A DNA stretch of 6,870 nt from Halanaerobium sp. (GCA_003070825.1 QBLP01000093.1:1-6870), one strand, 5' to 3'. Shown: positions 1 to 6,688, counted from the stretch's first letter. The notes: generated by a model from the sequence alone, not told the origin. Translations and numbers: made by a program.

Positions 1-63
1 GTTACCTTCCTGGTCAGCACATCGTGTGCTGCAGTCAGCTGGCAGACCTCCTGTCTGCAGACC
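1..63. repeat. GC-rich patch with two hairpins, possible end of a dispersed repeat
   Basis: This edge segment is clearly richer in G and C than the AT-rich DNA next to it, and the change is abrupt near position 63. It contains a perfect 7-base inverted repeat, CAGCACA at 15-21 and TGTGCTG at 25-31 with a 3-base loop. A second one has GCAGAC at 42-47 and GTCTGC at 53-58 with a 5-base loop. GCAGACC also occurs twice as a direct repeat, at 42-48 and 57-63. No run of T follows on either strand, so it is not a normal terminator. It could be the end of an intergenic repeat, a structured RNA, or the last codons of a plus-strand gene entering from the left, since that frame is open to a TGA at 64-66. 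The structure is directly visible; its identity is unknown. Confidence 0.4.
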
Positions 64-151
64 TGATTAATTTTATTTACTCATTAAGTTTAATTAACTA
101 TATTTTTAAGTCACTAAATTACTGTGCTTTATTTTAAAATATATTATATAA

Positions 152-182
152 TTTTGCAGCTTTGAAATTTAAGCTGACAAAA
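152..182 (-). other. AT-rich hairpin downstream of ftsY
   Basis: TTTTGCAGCTT at 152-162 pairs with AAGCTG at 171-176 and CAAAA at 178-182, leaving a single bulged base at 177 and an 8-base loop. It begins about 22 bases after the ftsY stop and could mark the 3' end of the smc-ftsY transcript. No proper U-tract follows on the minus strand, so it is at best a weak terminator. I see nothing else recognisable between 64 and 203. Confidence 0.3.
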
Positions 183-203
183 AACTTTTGATTAATATCT
201 TAA

Positions 204-1127
204 TTACTCTTCACTGCTGAAAAGGACCTCGATAAATTCTTCTGGATCAAAGTTCTGCAGGTCTTCTGCTGCTTCTCCTACTCCAATTAGTTTGATTGGA
301 ATATCCAGCTCATTTTTAACAGCAATTACAATACCACCTTTGGCAGTACCATCGAGTTTGGTTAGAGCCACTCCATCAACATCTACAGCATCGTTGAAGA
401 GCTTGGCCTGAGAAATTGCATTCTGGCCTGTTGTAGCATCCAGGACAAGCAGTACTTCGACTCCAGCATTCAATTCTGCTGCCTCCCTATCGATTACTCT
501 TTTTACCTTTTTTAGCTCTTCCATAAGGTTAGTCTGAGTATGCAGGCGGCCTGCTGTATCTACAATTAAAAGATCTACATCTTTAGCTCTGGCAGATTGA
601 ACAGCATCATAAGCAACTGCTGCTGCATCTGAACCTTCCTGCTGAGCAATTACATTAACTCCAAGCCGGTCACCCCAGATCTGAAGCTGCTCAATAGCTC
701 CAGCTCTAAAAGTATCACCTGCTGCGAGCATTACCTTTTTACCCTCTTCTTTGTAACGACCTGCAATCTTAGCAATGGTGGTGGTTTTTCCAGCACCATT
801 AACTCCAACTACCATAATAATATTTAAATCTTTATCAAATTTAAAGCCACCTTCGTCATTCTGCAGTAAACTCTGCAGCTCTTTCTGAAAATAGTCCATT
901 AATTCCTCTGGTTCAGTTATTTCTTCTTCATCAACATCTTCTTTTAATTTTTCAATCAGGGTAAATGTTGTTTTCACACCAACATCTGCCTGAATTAAAA
1001 CTTCTTCTAATTCTTCAAATAAATCATCATCAATATTTGTTCTGCCAGTAAAAATATTTGTTACCTGATTGACAAAGCTTTCTTTTGTTTTTTTAAGTCC
1101 ATCTTTTAATCTCTGTAAAAATCCCAC
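204..1127 (-). CDS. ftsY: Signal recognition particle receptor FtsY
   Basis: FtsY is the SRP-family GTPase at the cytoplasmic membrane. It docks Ffh-bound ribosomes making membrane proteins and, with Ffh, hydrolyses GTP to hand the nascent chain to the Sec translocon. The 307 residues form an N domain (about 1-95) and a G domain (about 100-305). The G elements are intact: GVNGAGKTTT at 108-117, DTFRAGA at 138-144, DTAGR at 190-194, TKLD at 256-259 and GVGE at 282-285. The long acidic A domain of E. coli FtsY is absent, as is usual in Firmicutes; the short basic N-terminal helix (MGFLQRLKDGLKK) probably does the membrane targeting. Ffh was considered and excluded, because there is no methionine-rich M domain and the FtsY-type end FDPEEFIEVLF is present. 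It starts at GTG directly after the smc stop, with a strong ribosome binding site inside the end of smc, so the two genes are probably cotranscribed and translationally coupled. Confidence 0.98.
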   Translation of the reverse strand: MGFLQRLKDGLKKTKESFVNQVTNIFTGRTNIDDDLFEELEEVLIQADVGVKTTFTLIEKLKEDVDEEEITEPEELMDYFQKELQSLLQNDEGGFKFDKDLNIIMVVGVNGAGKTTTIAKIAGRYKEEGKKVMLAAGDTFRAGAIEQLQIWGDRLGVNVIAQQEGSDAAAVAYDAVQSARAKDVDLLIVDTAGRLHTQTNLMEELKKVKRVIDREAAELNAGVEVLLVLDATTGQNAISQAKLFNDAVDVDGVALTKLDGTAKGGIVIAVKNELDIPIKLIGVGEAAEDLQNFDPEEFIEVLFSSEE

Positions 1128-4100
1128 TTATAAAGCCTCCTTGATATAATTATCATTAAATTCTTCTGCCTGATCTAACTTTAAAGAAACCAGACGTGAT
1201 ACACCAGATTTTTCCATAGTTACACCATAAAGCGAATCTACTTCAGTCATCATATAGCGTCTGTGAGTTATAATAATAAACTGAGCTACTTTTGCATATT
1301 TTTTGATAAAGCTGGCAAAACGAACAATATTAACATCATCTAGGGGAGCATCAATTTCATCCAGCACATAAAAAGGACTTGGCTTAACCTGGATAAAGGC
1401 AAAAATCAAAGCAATCGCTGTTAAAGCCCTTTCCCCACCAGAAAGTAAGGATAAACTCTTTAAACTCTTCCCCGGAGGCTGAGCGTGGATTTCTACTCCA
1501 GTTGTTAATAGTTCTTCTGGATCGGTTAATTTAAGTTCTGCCTTTCCTCCCTGAAAGAGAGCTTTAAAGACTTTTGAAAACTCTTCCTTAACCTGATAAA
1601 AAGTATCTGCAAACATTTTTTCCATTGATTCTTCTATATCAGAAATTACAAGTTCGATTGAATTGCGGGCATGTTTTAAATCAGCCTGCTGTTCATGCAG
1701 ATAATCCAGCCGGTCTTTTAATTCAGCATATTCTTCTACAGCCGCCTCGTTAACAGGATGCAGGCTGTCCATCTTCTTCTTCAAATCATGAATTCTGGTT
1801 TCTACTTCAGCTTCATCTTCATCCTCAATTTTAATTAACTGATCTTCCTCAATTTCCTCTGGACGGAGTTCATAGTCATTAATTAAAATTGATTTAATAT
1901 TTTCCAGTTTATCATCTAATTTGGTATATTTTAAGTCAAGCTGATGAAAATTATCTTTTACTTTATTTAACTGCTCCTGCAGTTCTTTTGCTTCTTTTTC
2001 CTTGCTTTCAACTTCTTTTTCCAGATTTTTAACCTCAATTGTTAAACTATCCTTTTTCTGTTTTAGTTTTTCACCCTCAGATACCAGCTCTTTTTTCTGC
2101 TGCTGTAGTTTAACTTTGCGGTCAGCAATTCTCTCCAGATCACTACTGATCTCATTAATTTCTTTTTCACGCTCTTTAATTTCTTTTTCCTTAAGTTCTA
2201 AAGCCTGCTTTTTATCATTTAGTTTTTCCTGAGCATTATTTCTTTTTTCTGAAATCCTGGCTCCATCAAGTTCTAATTCCTTCAGCTGAGGTTCCAGTTC
2301 CTTAAGATTTTCCTGCTTTATTTTTAAAGCAGCTTTTAAATCATTGATCTCCGAATTAAGATTTTTAATTTCTGCTTTGAAGTCTTCAATTTTTTTCTGT
2401 TTAGATTTAATGGTCTCTTTATTATCCTGAAGACTGGTGTCCAGCTCAGAAAAATTATCCTGTCTTAAATTCTGGTCAGATTTTAATCCTTTTAAATTTT
2501 CTTCAGCTCTATTTTTATCATTTTTAATATTGTTTTCTTTCATTTTTAGAGCCTGTAAATCAGATTTGAAATCCTCCAACTTCTCTCTTTTCTGGTCCAG
2601 CTCTTTTTTATCATTTTCTAATCTTTCGACAAGTGATTTTCCTTTTTGCTGTAATTTACTTCTGCGTGACTTCAGGTCCTCAATTTTTCGACTGCGGCCA
2701 ATTAAATCTCTGCTGTTGCTGGAGCTGCTTCCTCCAGAAATAGCACCACCAGGATAAACAACATCTCCTTCGGTGGTAACAATCCGAAAACTACGCCTGA
2801 TATTTTTGGCCATCTTAACAGCATGGTCGAGGTTATCACTGACTACAATCTGTCCTAAAAGAAAATTGAAGATATTTTCCAGGCGCTCCGGAAAATCTAC
2901 CAGATCAACTGCCAGACCAATAAATCCTTTCTGCTCTGCCAGCTTGTCTAAATAACGATCACCAAGGCGGGAACCATTAACCATATTGAGAGGTAAAAAA
3001 GTCGCCCTACCTCTGTTATTTTGCTTAAGGTATTTTACAGCATCTTTTGCTGTCTGGTCATCTTCAACAATAATATTCTGCATCTTGGCGCCGAGTGCAG
3101 TTTCTATGGCTTCTTCGTATTCAGCTTTGACAGAAACAATTTCTGCAACCACATCAATCAAACCACTAAACTGCTCTCTCTTTTCTAAAATACTGCGCAC
3201 ACCATTATAATAACCCTCATAACTTTCCTGCATCTCTTCCATCAGCTGCAGTCGAGAATTATAATGCTGATAATTTTCTTTTGTCTCTAAAAGCTGATCT
3301 TTACCTGCTTCTAAAACCTGCTCGTCTTTACTGATTTTAGCTTTTAAAGCTTCTAATTTACTCTGTTTATTTTCGATCTCTTTTCTAACTGCAGCCAGTT
3401 CTTTCTCTATTTGAGAGGCGCGATCAGATTCAGTCTTTATCTTCTCATCTATCTGATTTTGGTCTGAAGATATTTCCTCCAGCCGATTACTAGAAATTTC
3501 AACCCGCTCTTTTAATCTCTCTAGAGCTGAATTTTCCTGCTGAATTTTCCTTTTTCTAGCTTCGATTTTATTTTCTTTTGCCTTAATTTGCTGATCAAGA
3601 ACTTCAATCTTTTTTTGGTTCTGAGCAATATTATTTTTCAACTTATCAATCTCTTTTTTAATATTCTGCTGGTCAGAATTTATTAGTTCATAATTTTCGG
3701 CTGCTTTTTTTACCTCTTCCTGCTTACTTTGACACTCTGTTTTGAGTTCAGCAATTTTAGCTCTTAGGTTTTCCTTGTTTTCTATGTAGTTATTTTTTCT
3801 CTCTTCCATAACATTAAGGTTATTTTTAATCTCATTTACCTTGTTTTGATTCTGAAAGTAGCTGTTGCTGACTTCTTCCTTCTCATTTTTTAGAGCTTTA
3901 AGTTGATCTTTATTATTATCCAGCTGATAAGAAAGGGCATTATAGCTGCTCTGCTTTTCATTTAATGTTTTTTCCTGTGCTTTTCTTTTTTTACTTAGAT
4001 CTTCAAATTTAGCTGAATTTATTTTCCACTGTTTATTTAAAAGGCTGATTTCCAGATCAGAAAGCTCATCTTTATAACCTTTATATTTTTTAGCTTTTTC

Positions 4101-4745
4101 TGCTGCTTTCTTTAAGGGATCATGCCTTTTTTCCAGTTCATCAACCAGATCATAAATTCGATTTAAATCATTATTTGTATTTTCAAGTCTTTTTTCGGCT
4201 TCTTCCTTGCGGGACTTATGCTTCATAATCCCCGCTGCTTCTTCGAAGAAAAGGCGCATTTTATCCGGTTTGGATTTGATAATTGAATCAATTCTGCCCT
4301 GACCGACGATTGAATAACCATCACTGCCCAGTCCGCTGTCCATTAAAAGCATTTCTATATCTTTTAACCTGCAGGAAGCTCCATTAATTAAATAATCACT
4401 GCGGCCGTCATCTCTAACTTCACGCCCCAGTGTCAGCTCTTTTCCTTCGACCGGCAGTTCACCACTGGAATTATCAAAAAAGAGGGTTACACTGGCTTTC
4501 CTTTTGGCATTTAATTCTTCACTGCCTGAGAAAATAATATCAGCCATTCTACTTCCCCTAAGATTTTTTGCACTCTGCTCTCCTAAAACCCAGCGAATAG
4601 CATCCACAATATTACTTTTACCACTACCGTTTGGGCCTACGACAGCAGTTATGTTTTCTTCAATTTCTATATCAGTTTTATTGGCAAAGGACTTAAATCC
4701 CTTGAGTCTAATTTTTTTTAGAAAAATATTAACCACCAACCTCAC
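1128..4745 (-). CDS. smc: Chromosome segregation ATPase Smc (condensin core)
   Basis: Smc is the ATPase of bacterial condensin. It dimerises through its hinge, binds ScpA and ScpB at the heads, and loops and separates replicated chromosomes. The 1205-residue frame is intact and of normal family length. In order: N-terminal head with Walker A GPNGSGKS (37-44), R-loop region LRGSRMADI (62-70) and Q-loop QGRID (149-153); a long Lys/Glu/Leu-rich coiled coil; a hinge at about 505-670 ending in the glycine motif PGGAISGGS; the returning coiled coil; and the C-terminal head with signature LSGGE near 1100, Walker B FYVLDEID near 1124-1131, a D-loop and the H-loop ITHRR near 1160. The coordinates give the longest frame with a canonical codon, GTG at 4745, but that GTG has no ribosome binding site. 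Alignment with Bacillus Smc (MFLKRL...) puts the true start at the ATT at 4727, giving 1199 residues. The gene follows the spoVS terminator and abuts ftsY. Confidence 0.98.
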   Translation of the reverse strand: MRLVVNIFLKKIRLKGFKSFANKTDIEIEENITAVVGPNGSGKSNIVDAIRWVLGEQSAKNLRGSRMADIIFSGSEELNAKRKASVTLFFDNSSGELPVEGKELTLGREVRDDGRSDYLINGASCRLKDIEMLLMDSGLGSDGYSIVGQGRIDSIIKSKPDKMRLFFEEAAGIMKHKSRKEEAEKRLENTNNDLNRIYDLVDELEKRHDPLKKAAEKAKKYKGYKDELSDLEISLLNKQWKINSAKFEDLSKKRKAQEKTLNEKQSSYNALSYQLDNNKDQLKALKNEKEEVSNSYFQNQNKVNEIKNNLNVMEERKNNYIENKENLRAKIAELKTECQSKQEEVKKAAENYELINSDQQNIKKEIDKLKNNIAQNQKKIEVLDQQIKAKENKIEARKRKIQQENSALERLKERVEISSNRLEEISSDQNQIDEKIKTESDRASQIEKELAAVRKEIENKQSKLEALKAKISKDEQVLEAGKDQLLETKENYQHYNSRLQLMEEMQESYEGYYNGVRSILEKREQFSGLIDVVAEIVSVKAEYEEAIETALGAKMQNIIVEDDQTAKDAVKYLKQNNRGRATFLPLNMVNGSRLGDRYLDKLAEQKGFIGLAVDLVDFPERLENIFNFLLGQIVVSDNLDHAVKMAKNIRRSFRIVTTEGDVVYPGGAISGGSSSSNSRDLIGRSRKIEDLKSRRSKLQQKGKSLVERLENDKKELDQKREKLEDFKSDLQALKMKENNIKNDKNRAEENLKGLKSDQNLRQDNFSELDTSLQDNKETIKSKQKKIEDFKAEIKNLNSEINDLKAALKIKQENLKELEPQLKELELDGARISEKRNNAQEKLNDKKQALELKEKEIKEREKEINEISSDLERIADRKVKLQQQKKELVSEGEKLKQKKDSLTIEVKNLEKEVESKEKEAKELQEQLNKVKDNFHQLDLKYTKLDDKLENIKSILINDYELRPEEIEEDQLIKIEDEDEAEVETRIHDLKKKMDSLHPVNEAAVEEYAELKDRLDYLHEQQADLKHARNSIELVISDIEESMEKMFADTFYQVKEEFSKVFKALFQGGKAELKLTDPEELLTTGVEIHAQPPGKSLKSLSLLSGGERALTAIALIFAFIQVKPSPFYVLDEIDAPLDDVNIVRFASFIKKYAKVAQFIIITHRRYMMTEVDSLYGVTMEKSGVSRLVSLKLDQAEEFNDNYIKEAL
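1136..1142 (-). promoter_or_regulatory. Ribosome binding site of ftsY
   Basis: On the minus strand this reads AAGGAGG, 8 bases before the GTG at 1127. It lies inside the last codons of smc. It decides the GTG as the start of ftsY, and no ATG in the frame is better placed. Confidence 0.9.
4725..4743 (-). promoter_or_regulatory. smc translation start region with candidate ATT start codon
   Basis: On the minus strand GAGGT (4743-4739) and GGTGG (4737-4733) precede ATT at 4727-4725. GGTGG is 5 bases before the ATT, the same geometry seen for GAGGTGA of rluB. The frame GTG codons fit poorly: 4745 has no purine-rich site upstream and 4736 is only 3 bases from GAGG. Reading from the ATT gives xFLKKIRLKGFKSF, which matches the N terminus of Bacillus Smc (MFLKRL, then GFKSF) residue for residue. 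AUU starts are rare; infC is the best-known case. Confidence 0.5.
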
Positions 4746-4762
4746 AAGTTGATTTTACATTT

Positions 4763-4789
4763 AAAAACCTACCCTCACGGATAGGCTTT
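4763..4789 (-). terminator. Rho-independent terminator of spoVS
   Basis: The minus-strand RNA forms CCUAUCC-GUGA-GGGUAGG, a 7-pair stem with one G-U pair closed by a GNRA-type tetraloop. It is extended by a G-U and three A-U pairs at the base and runs into UUUUU. The stem begins 13 bases after the spoVS stop. The plus-strand copy lacks a following T-run, so the terminator acts in one direction. It ends only 18 bases from the first GTG of the smc frame. Confidence 0.85.
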
Positions 4790-4802
4790 AAAAAATCGTG
4801 AT

Positions 4803-5063
4803 TTATCTCGGTTCTACTAAAAATTTAATAGCTGTTCTTTCTTCTCCATCAATTTCAATTTCAGTAAATGCCGGAATCATAATTAGGTCCATTCCATTGG
4901 GGGCAACATAGCCTCTGGAAATTGCAATCGCTTTAATAGTCTGATTGACTGCTCCAGCTCCTACTGCCTGTAGCTCAACTTTTTTATCCTCTCTTACTAC
5001 TGCTGCTAAGGCACCGGCAACAGATTTTGGATCAGAATGTGATGAAACCTTTAATTCTTCCAT
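4803..5063 (-). CDS. spoVS: Stage V sporulation protein S (SpoVS)
   Basis: This is an 86-residue, full-length SpoVS, a small Alba-like protein thought to bind nucleic acid. In Bacillus subtilis it is needed at stage V of sporulation, and its loss affects septum formation and coat assembly; its exact molecular role is unsettled. Family hallmarks are present throughout: SVAGALAAVVRE (14-25), QAVGAGAVNQ (32-41), AIAISRGYVAP (46-56), IMIPAFTEIEIDGEERTAIK and the invariant end VEPR. There is no signal peptide or membrane segment. The ATG at 5063 follows a purine-rich GAGGGGGAG at 5075-5083 with a rather long 11-base gap. The gene has its own upstream region with a sigma-H-like promoter and its own terminator, so it may be a single-gene unit inside the cluster. 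SpoVS also occurs in non-sporulating bacteria, so its presence does not prove that this organism makes spores. Confidence 0.97.
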   Translation of the reverse strand: MEELKVSSHSDPKSVAGALAAVVREDKKVELQAVGAGAVNQTIKAIAISRGYVAPNGMDLIMIPAFTEIEIDGEERTAIKFLVEPR

Positions 5064-5074
5064 AAATAATTTAA

Positions 5075-5083
5075 CTCCCCCTC
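5075..5083 (-). promoter_or_regulatory. Ribosome binding site of spoVS, long spacing
   Basis: GAGGGGGAG on the minus strand ends 11 bases before the ATG. The nearest complementary core to 16S rRNA is therefore a little farther from the start than for the other genes here. There is no alternative start codon in frame nearer to it. Confidence 0.6.
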
Positions 5084-5125
5084 AAAATTAATATAATATT
5101 TTTTCTAAAAACAGGTGGAGACTCT

Positions 5126-5150
5126 TCAGGATTATTAAAAATAATCTTGA
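5126..5150 (-). other. Hairpin in the spoVS leader
   Basis: On the minus strand TCA-A-GATTATT, loop TTT, AATAATC-C-TGA forms a stem of 7 plus 3 pairs with one A-C mismatch; on the plus strand that position is a G-U wobble. No U-tract follows at once, so it is not a clear terminator. If the upstream promoter is real, this lies in the 5' untranslated RNA of spoVS. Confidence 0.35.
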
Positions 5151-5173
5151 GAATATTTAAACAGCTAATTACT

Positions 5174-5202
5174 TAATTCTTGATTGAAGGAGTTATTCCT
5201 TC
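5174..5202 (-). promoter_or_regulatory. Candidate sigma-H-type promoter for spoVS
   Basis: The minus strand has GAAGGAATA (5202-5194), a full match to the sigma-H -35 consensus RNAGGAWWW. After an 11-base spacer comes CAAGAATTA (5182-5174), matching RNNGAATWW at all but the first position. Spacers of 11-12 are usual for this class. In Bacillus subtilis spoVS is known to be transcribed by sigma-H. Transcription would start near 5167, giving a leader of about 100 bases. The -35 element overlaps a GAAGGA/TCCTTC inverted repeat just after the rluB stop, so it could also be a chance match. Confidence 0.45.
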
Positions 5203-5214
5203 TTTTAAGCTTAA

Positions 5215-5925
5215 TTAAAGCATATTTTTCAATTTTGTTATTTCCTGGTCACTGAGGTATCTAAATTCTCCCTCTTTAACTCCAGTAAGAGTAAGGAAGG
5301 CAAATCCAATTCTTTTTAATGAAATCACTGAAAAACCTACAATTTGAGCCATCCTTCTGACCTGCCTGTTTCTGCCTTCATGAATAATTATATCAAAATC
5401 GGTCTTATCACCTTTATAATTAACATTTGATATTTTAGCCGGTGCTGTTTTTTGACCATCAATAACCATTCCATTTTCAAATTTATTAAAGTCTTCCTCA
5501 GTCATTTCTCCCTGAACAAGAACATGATACTTTTTATCTACTTCTTTTTTGGGATGAGTCAGCTTATAGGTTAAATCACCGTCATTGGTCATAATTAAAA
5601 GTCCTGAACTATCATAATCAAGTCTGCCGGCAGGATAAAGCCGCTGTTTTAAGTCAGGAATTAAATCCATAACTGTTGGCCGACCTTCCGGGTCAGAAAC
5701 TGTAGTAATATAACCCTCTGGTTTATTTAATAAAATATACCTTTTTTTCTCTTCACTGATCAGTTTACCATCAACAACTATTTCGTCCTCTTTGGGGTCA
5801 ACCTTAAATCCCATCTCAGTAACAACTTTGCCGTTAACTTTGACTCTTCCTTCTGCTATAATTTCTTCTGATTTTCTGCGAGAAGCAACCCCTGCATGGG
5901 CCATAACTTTCTGCAGTCTCTCCAT
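5215..5925 (-). CDS. rluB: 23S rRNA pseudouridine synthase, RluB type
   Basis: RluB isomerises a uridine in helix 90 region of 23S rRNA (U2605 in E. coli) to pseudouridine during large-subunit maturation. The 236-residue protein has an N-terminal S4 RNA-binding domain (about 1-45, with RLQKVMAHAGVASRR) and then the RsuA/RluB/E/F catalytic domain. The catalytic aspartate is D103 in AGRLDYDSSGLL, the conserved tyrosine motif is KKYHVLV at 131-137, and HEGRNRQVRRM at 182-192 is the other family signature. RsuA (16S) and RluE/F are related alternatives, but length, the S4 domain and the scpAB neighbourhood favour RluB, as in Bacillus where rluB lies near scpAB. The ATG at 5925 follows GAGGTGA (5936-5930) with a 4-base gap. 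It is probably cotranscribed with scpA and scpB across a 64-base AT-rich spacer that shows no promoter or terminator I trust. Confidence 0.94.
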   Translation of the reverse strand: MERLQKVMAHAGVASRRKSEEIIAEGRVKVNGKVVTEMGFKVDPKEDEIVVDGKLISEEKKRYILLNKPEGYITTVSDPEGRPTVMDLIPDLKQRLYPAGRLDYDSSGLLIMTNDGDLTYKLTHPKKEVDKKYHVLVQGEMTEEDFNKFENGMVIDGQKTAPAKISNVNYKGDKTDFDIIIHEGRNRQVRRMAQIVGFSVISLKRIGFAFLTLTGVKEGEFRYLSDQEITKLKNML

Positions 5926-5989
5926 TTTTTCACCTCAAAATTATTTTAAATAATATTATTTTCTTATTAAATTAATTTTCTTTAACTGA

Positions 5990-6676
5990 TTAGGCTTTCT
6001 GGTCAGTTTCTTCTTTGTCCAATTCTGTTTCCTCAGCAGCCGCCTTTTCAGCTGCCTCTTCTATTTCTTCTGCAAATAGCTTTTCCACCCTCTCAATTTC
6101 TGGTAGTTCAGCTAAATCTTCAATATCCAGATACTCTAAAAACTGATCTGTTGTTCCATAAATTATTGGATTACCAATAGTTTCTTTTCTACCAACTTCT
6201 TCTATTAACTCATATTTACTTAAAGTAGTCAGAGTTCTTTCTACACTAACTCCCCTAATTTCCTCAATTTCTGAGCGGGTCACTGGCTGTCTGTAGGCAA
6301 TTATTGCCAGTGTTTCCATAGAAGCAGTAGAAAGAGAAGAAACTTTTGTAATATCAAATAACTGCTCAATCTCACGAGCAAATTCTTTTTTTGTCTGAAA
6401 TAAATAACTACCATTATATTCTTTGAGCTGAATTCCGAATTCTGCTCCCTGATATTTCTGCTCTAAATAGATAATAACTCTTTCTAATTTTTCTTCTGAA
6501 AATGAAGTTATCTCCTTAATTATCTCTCGGGGAAGCTTTTTTTTGCTGCTGAAAATAAGGGCCTCCACCAGAGCGATTTCCTTTGGCTTTAAATCTTCAA
6601 AACCAAGATTCTCCAGGATTTTTTGTTCTTTTTCTCTTCTTTTTTGACTGAGATAACTTATATTATCTTCGCTCAT
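5990..6676 (-). CDS. scpB: Segregation and condensation protein B (ScpB)
   Basis: ScpB is the kite subunit of condensin; a ScpB dimer holds the middle of ScpA and helps control opening of the Smc heads. The 228-residue protein has two winged-helix domains at about 31-110 and 115-185. The strongest family signature is METLAIIAYRQPVTR at 120-134, followed by EIEEIRGV, with YGTTDQFLEYL near 173-183. Compared with Bacillus ScpB (about 197 residues) it has a charged extension of roughly 25 residues at the N terminus and a tail from about 200 made mostly of Glu and Ala, probably disordered. I chose the ATG at 6676: AGGTGA ends 4 bases before it. A TTG at 6679, directly upstream in frame, is too close to that site. 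The gap from scpA is 4 bases, which suggests translational coupling and matches the need for both proteins in one complex. Confidence 0.96.
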   Translation of the reverse strand: MSEDNISYLSQKRREKEQKILENLGFEDLKPKEIALVEALIFSSKKKLPREIIKEITSFSEEKLERVIIYLEQKYQGAEFGIQLKEYNGSYLFQTKKEFAREIEQLFDITKVSSLSTASMETLAIIAYRQPVTRSEIEEIRGVSVERTLTTLSKYELIEEVGRKETIGNPIIYGTTDQFLEYLDIEDLAELPEIERVEKLFAEEIEEAAEKAAAEETELDKEETDQKA

Positions 6677-6680
6677 CAAA

Positions 6681-6688
6681 TCACCTTT
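6681..6688 (-). promoter_or_regulatory. Ribosome binding site of scpB overlapping the scpA stop
   Basis: AAAGGTGA on the minus strand includes the scpA stop codon TGA as its last three bases. It sits 4 bases before the ATG at 6676 but only 1 base before the TTG at 6679, so it supports the ATG. Confidence 0.75.

Noticed and set aside
147..152. TATAAT on the plus strand downstream of ftsY as a promoter
   Set aside because: There is no matching -35 box at 16-18 bases and no gene on the plus strand to transcribe.
2002..3210. Several plus-strand open frames opposite smc (2002-2232, 2437-2757, 2773-2955, 2986-3210)
   Set aside because: They are antisense to coiled-coil and hinge codons of an intact Smc, are rich in Ser, Phe and Leu as the complement of Lys/Glu codons would be, and have no credible ribosome binding sites or family motifs.
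4504..4752. Plus-strand open frame opposite the start of smc
   Set aside because: It lies antisense to the Walker A region of Smc and resembles no known protein.
4752..4757. TAAAAT on the minus strand as a -10 box for smc
   Set aside because: The hexamer 17 bases upstream is CCGTGA, inside the terminator, and bears little likeness to TTGACA; kept only as a weak possibility.
5186..5202. GAAGGA/TCCTTC hairpin just after rluB as a terminator of the scpA-scpB-rluB transcript
   Set aside because: The stem has only 6 pairs and no T-run follows on the minus strand; the short T-run is on the plus-strand side, where no gene needs it. It overlaps the better-supported promoter-like element.
5948..5961. 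Perfect AT palindrome AAATAATATTATTT between scpB and rluB
   Set aside because: It is made only of A and T in an AT-rich spacer, so it is expected by chance and would fold weakly.
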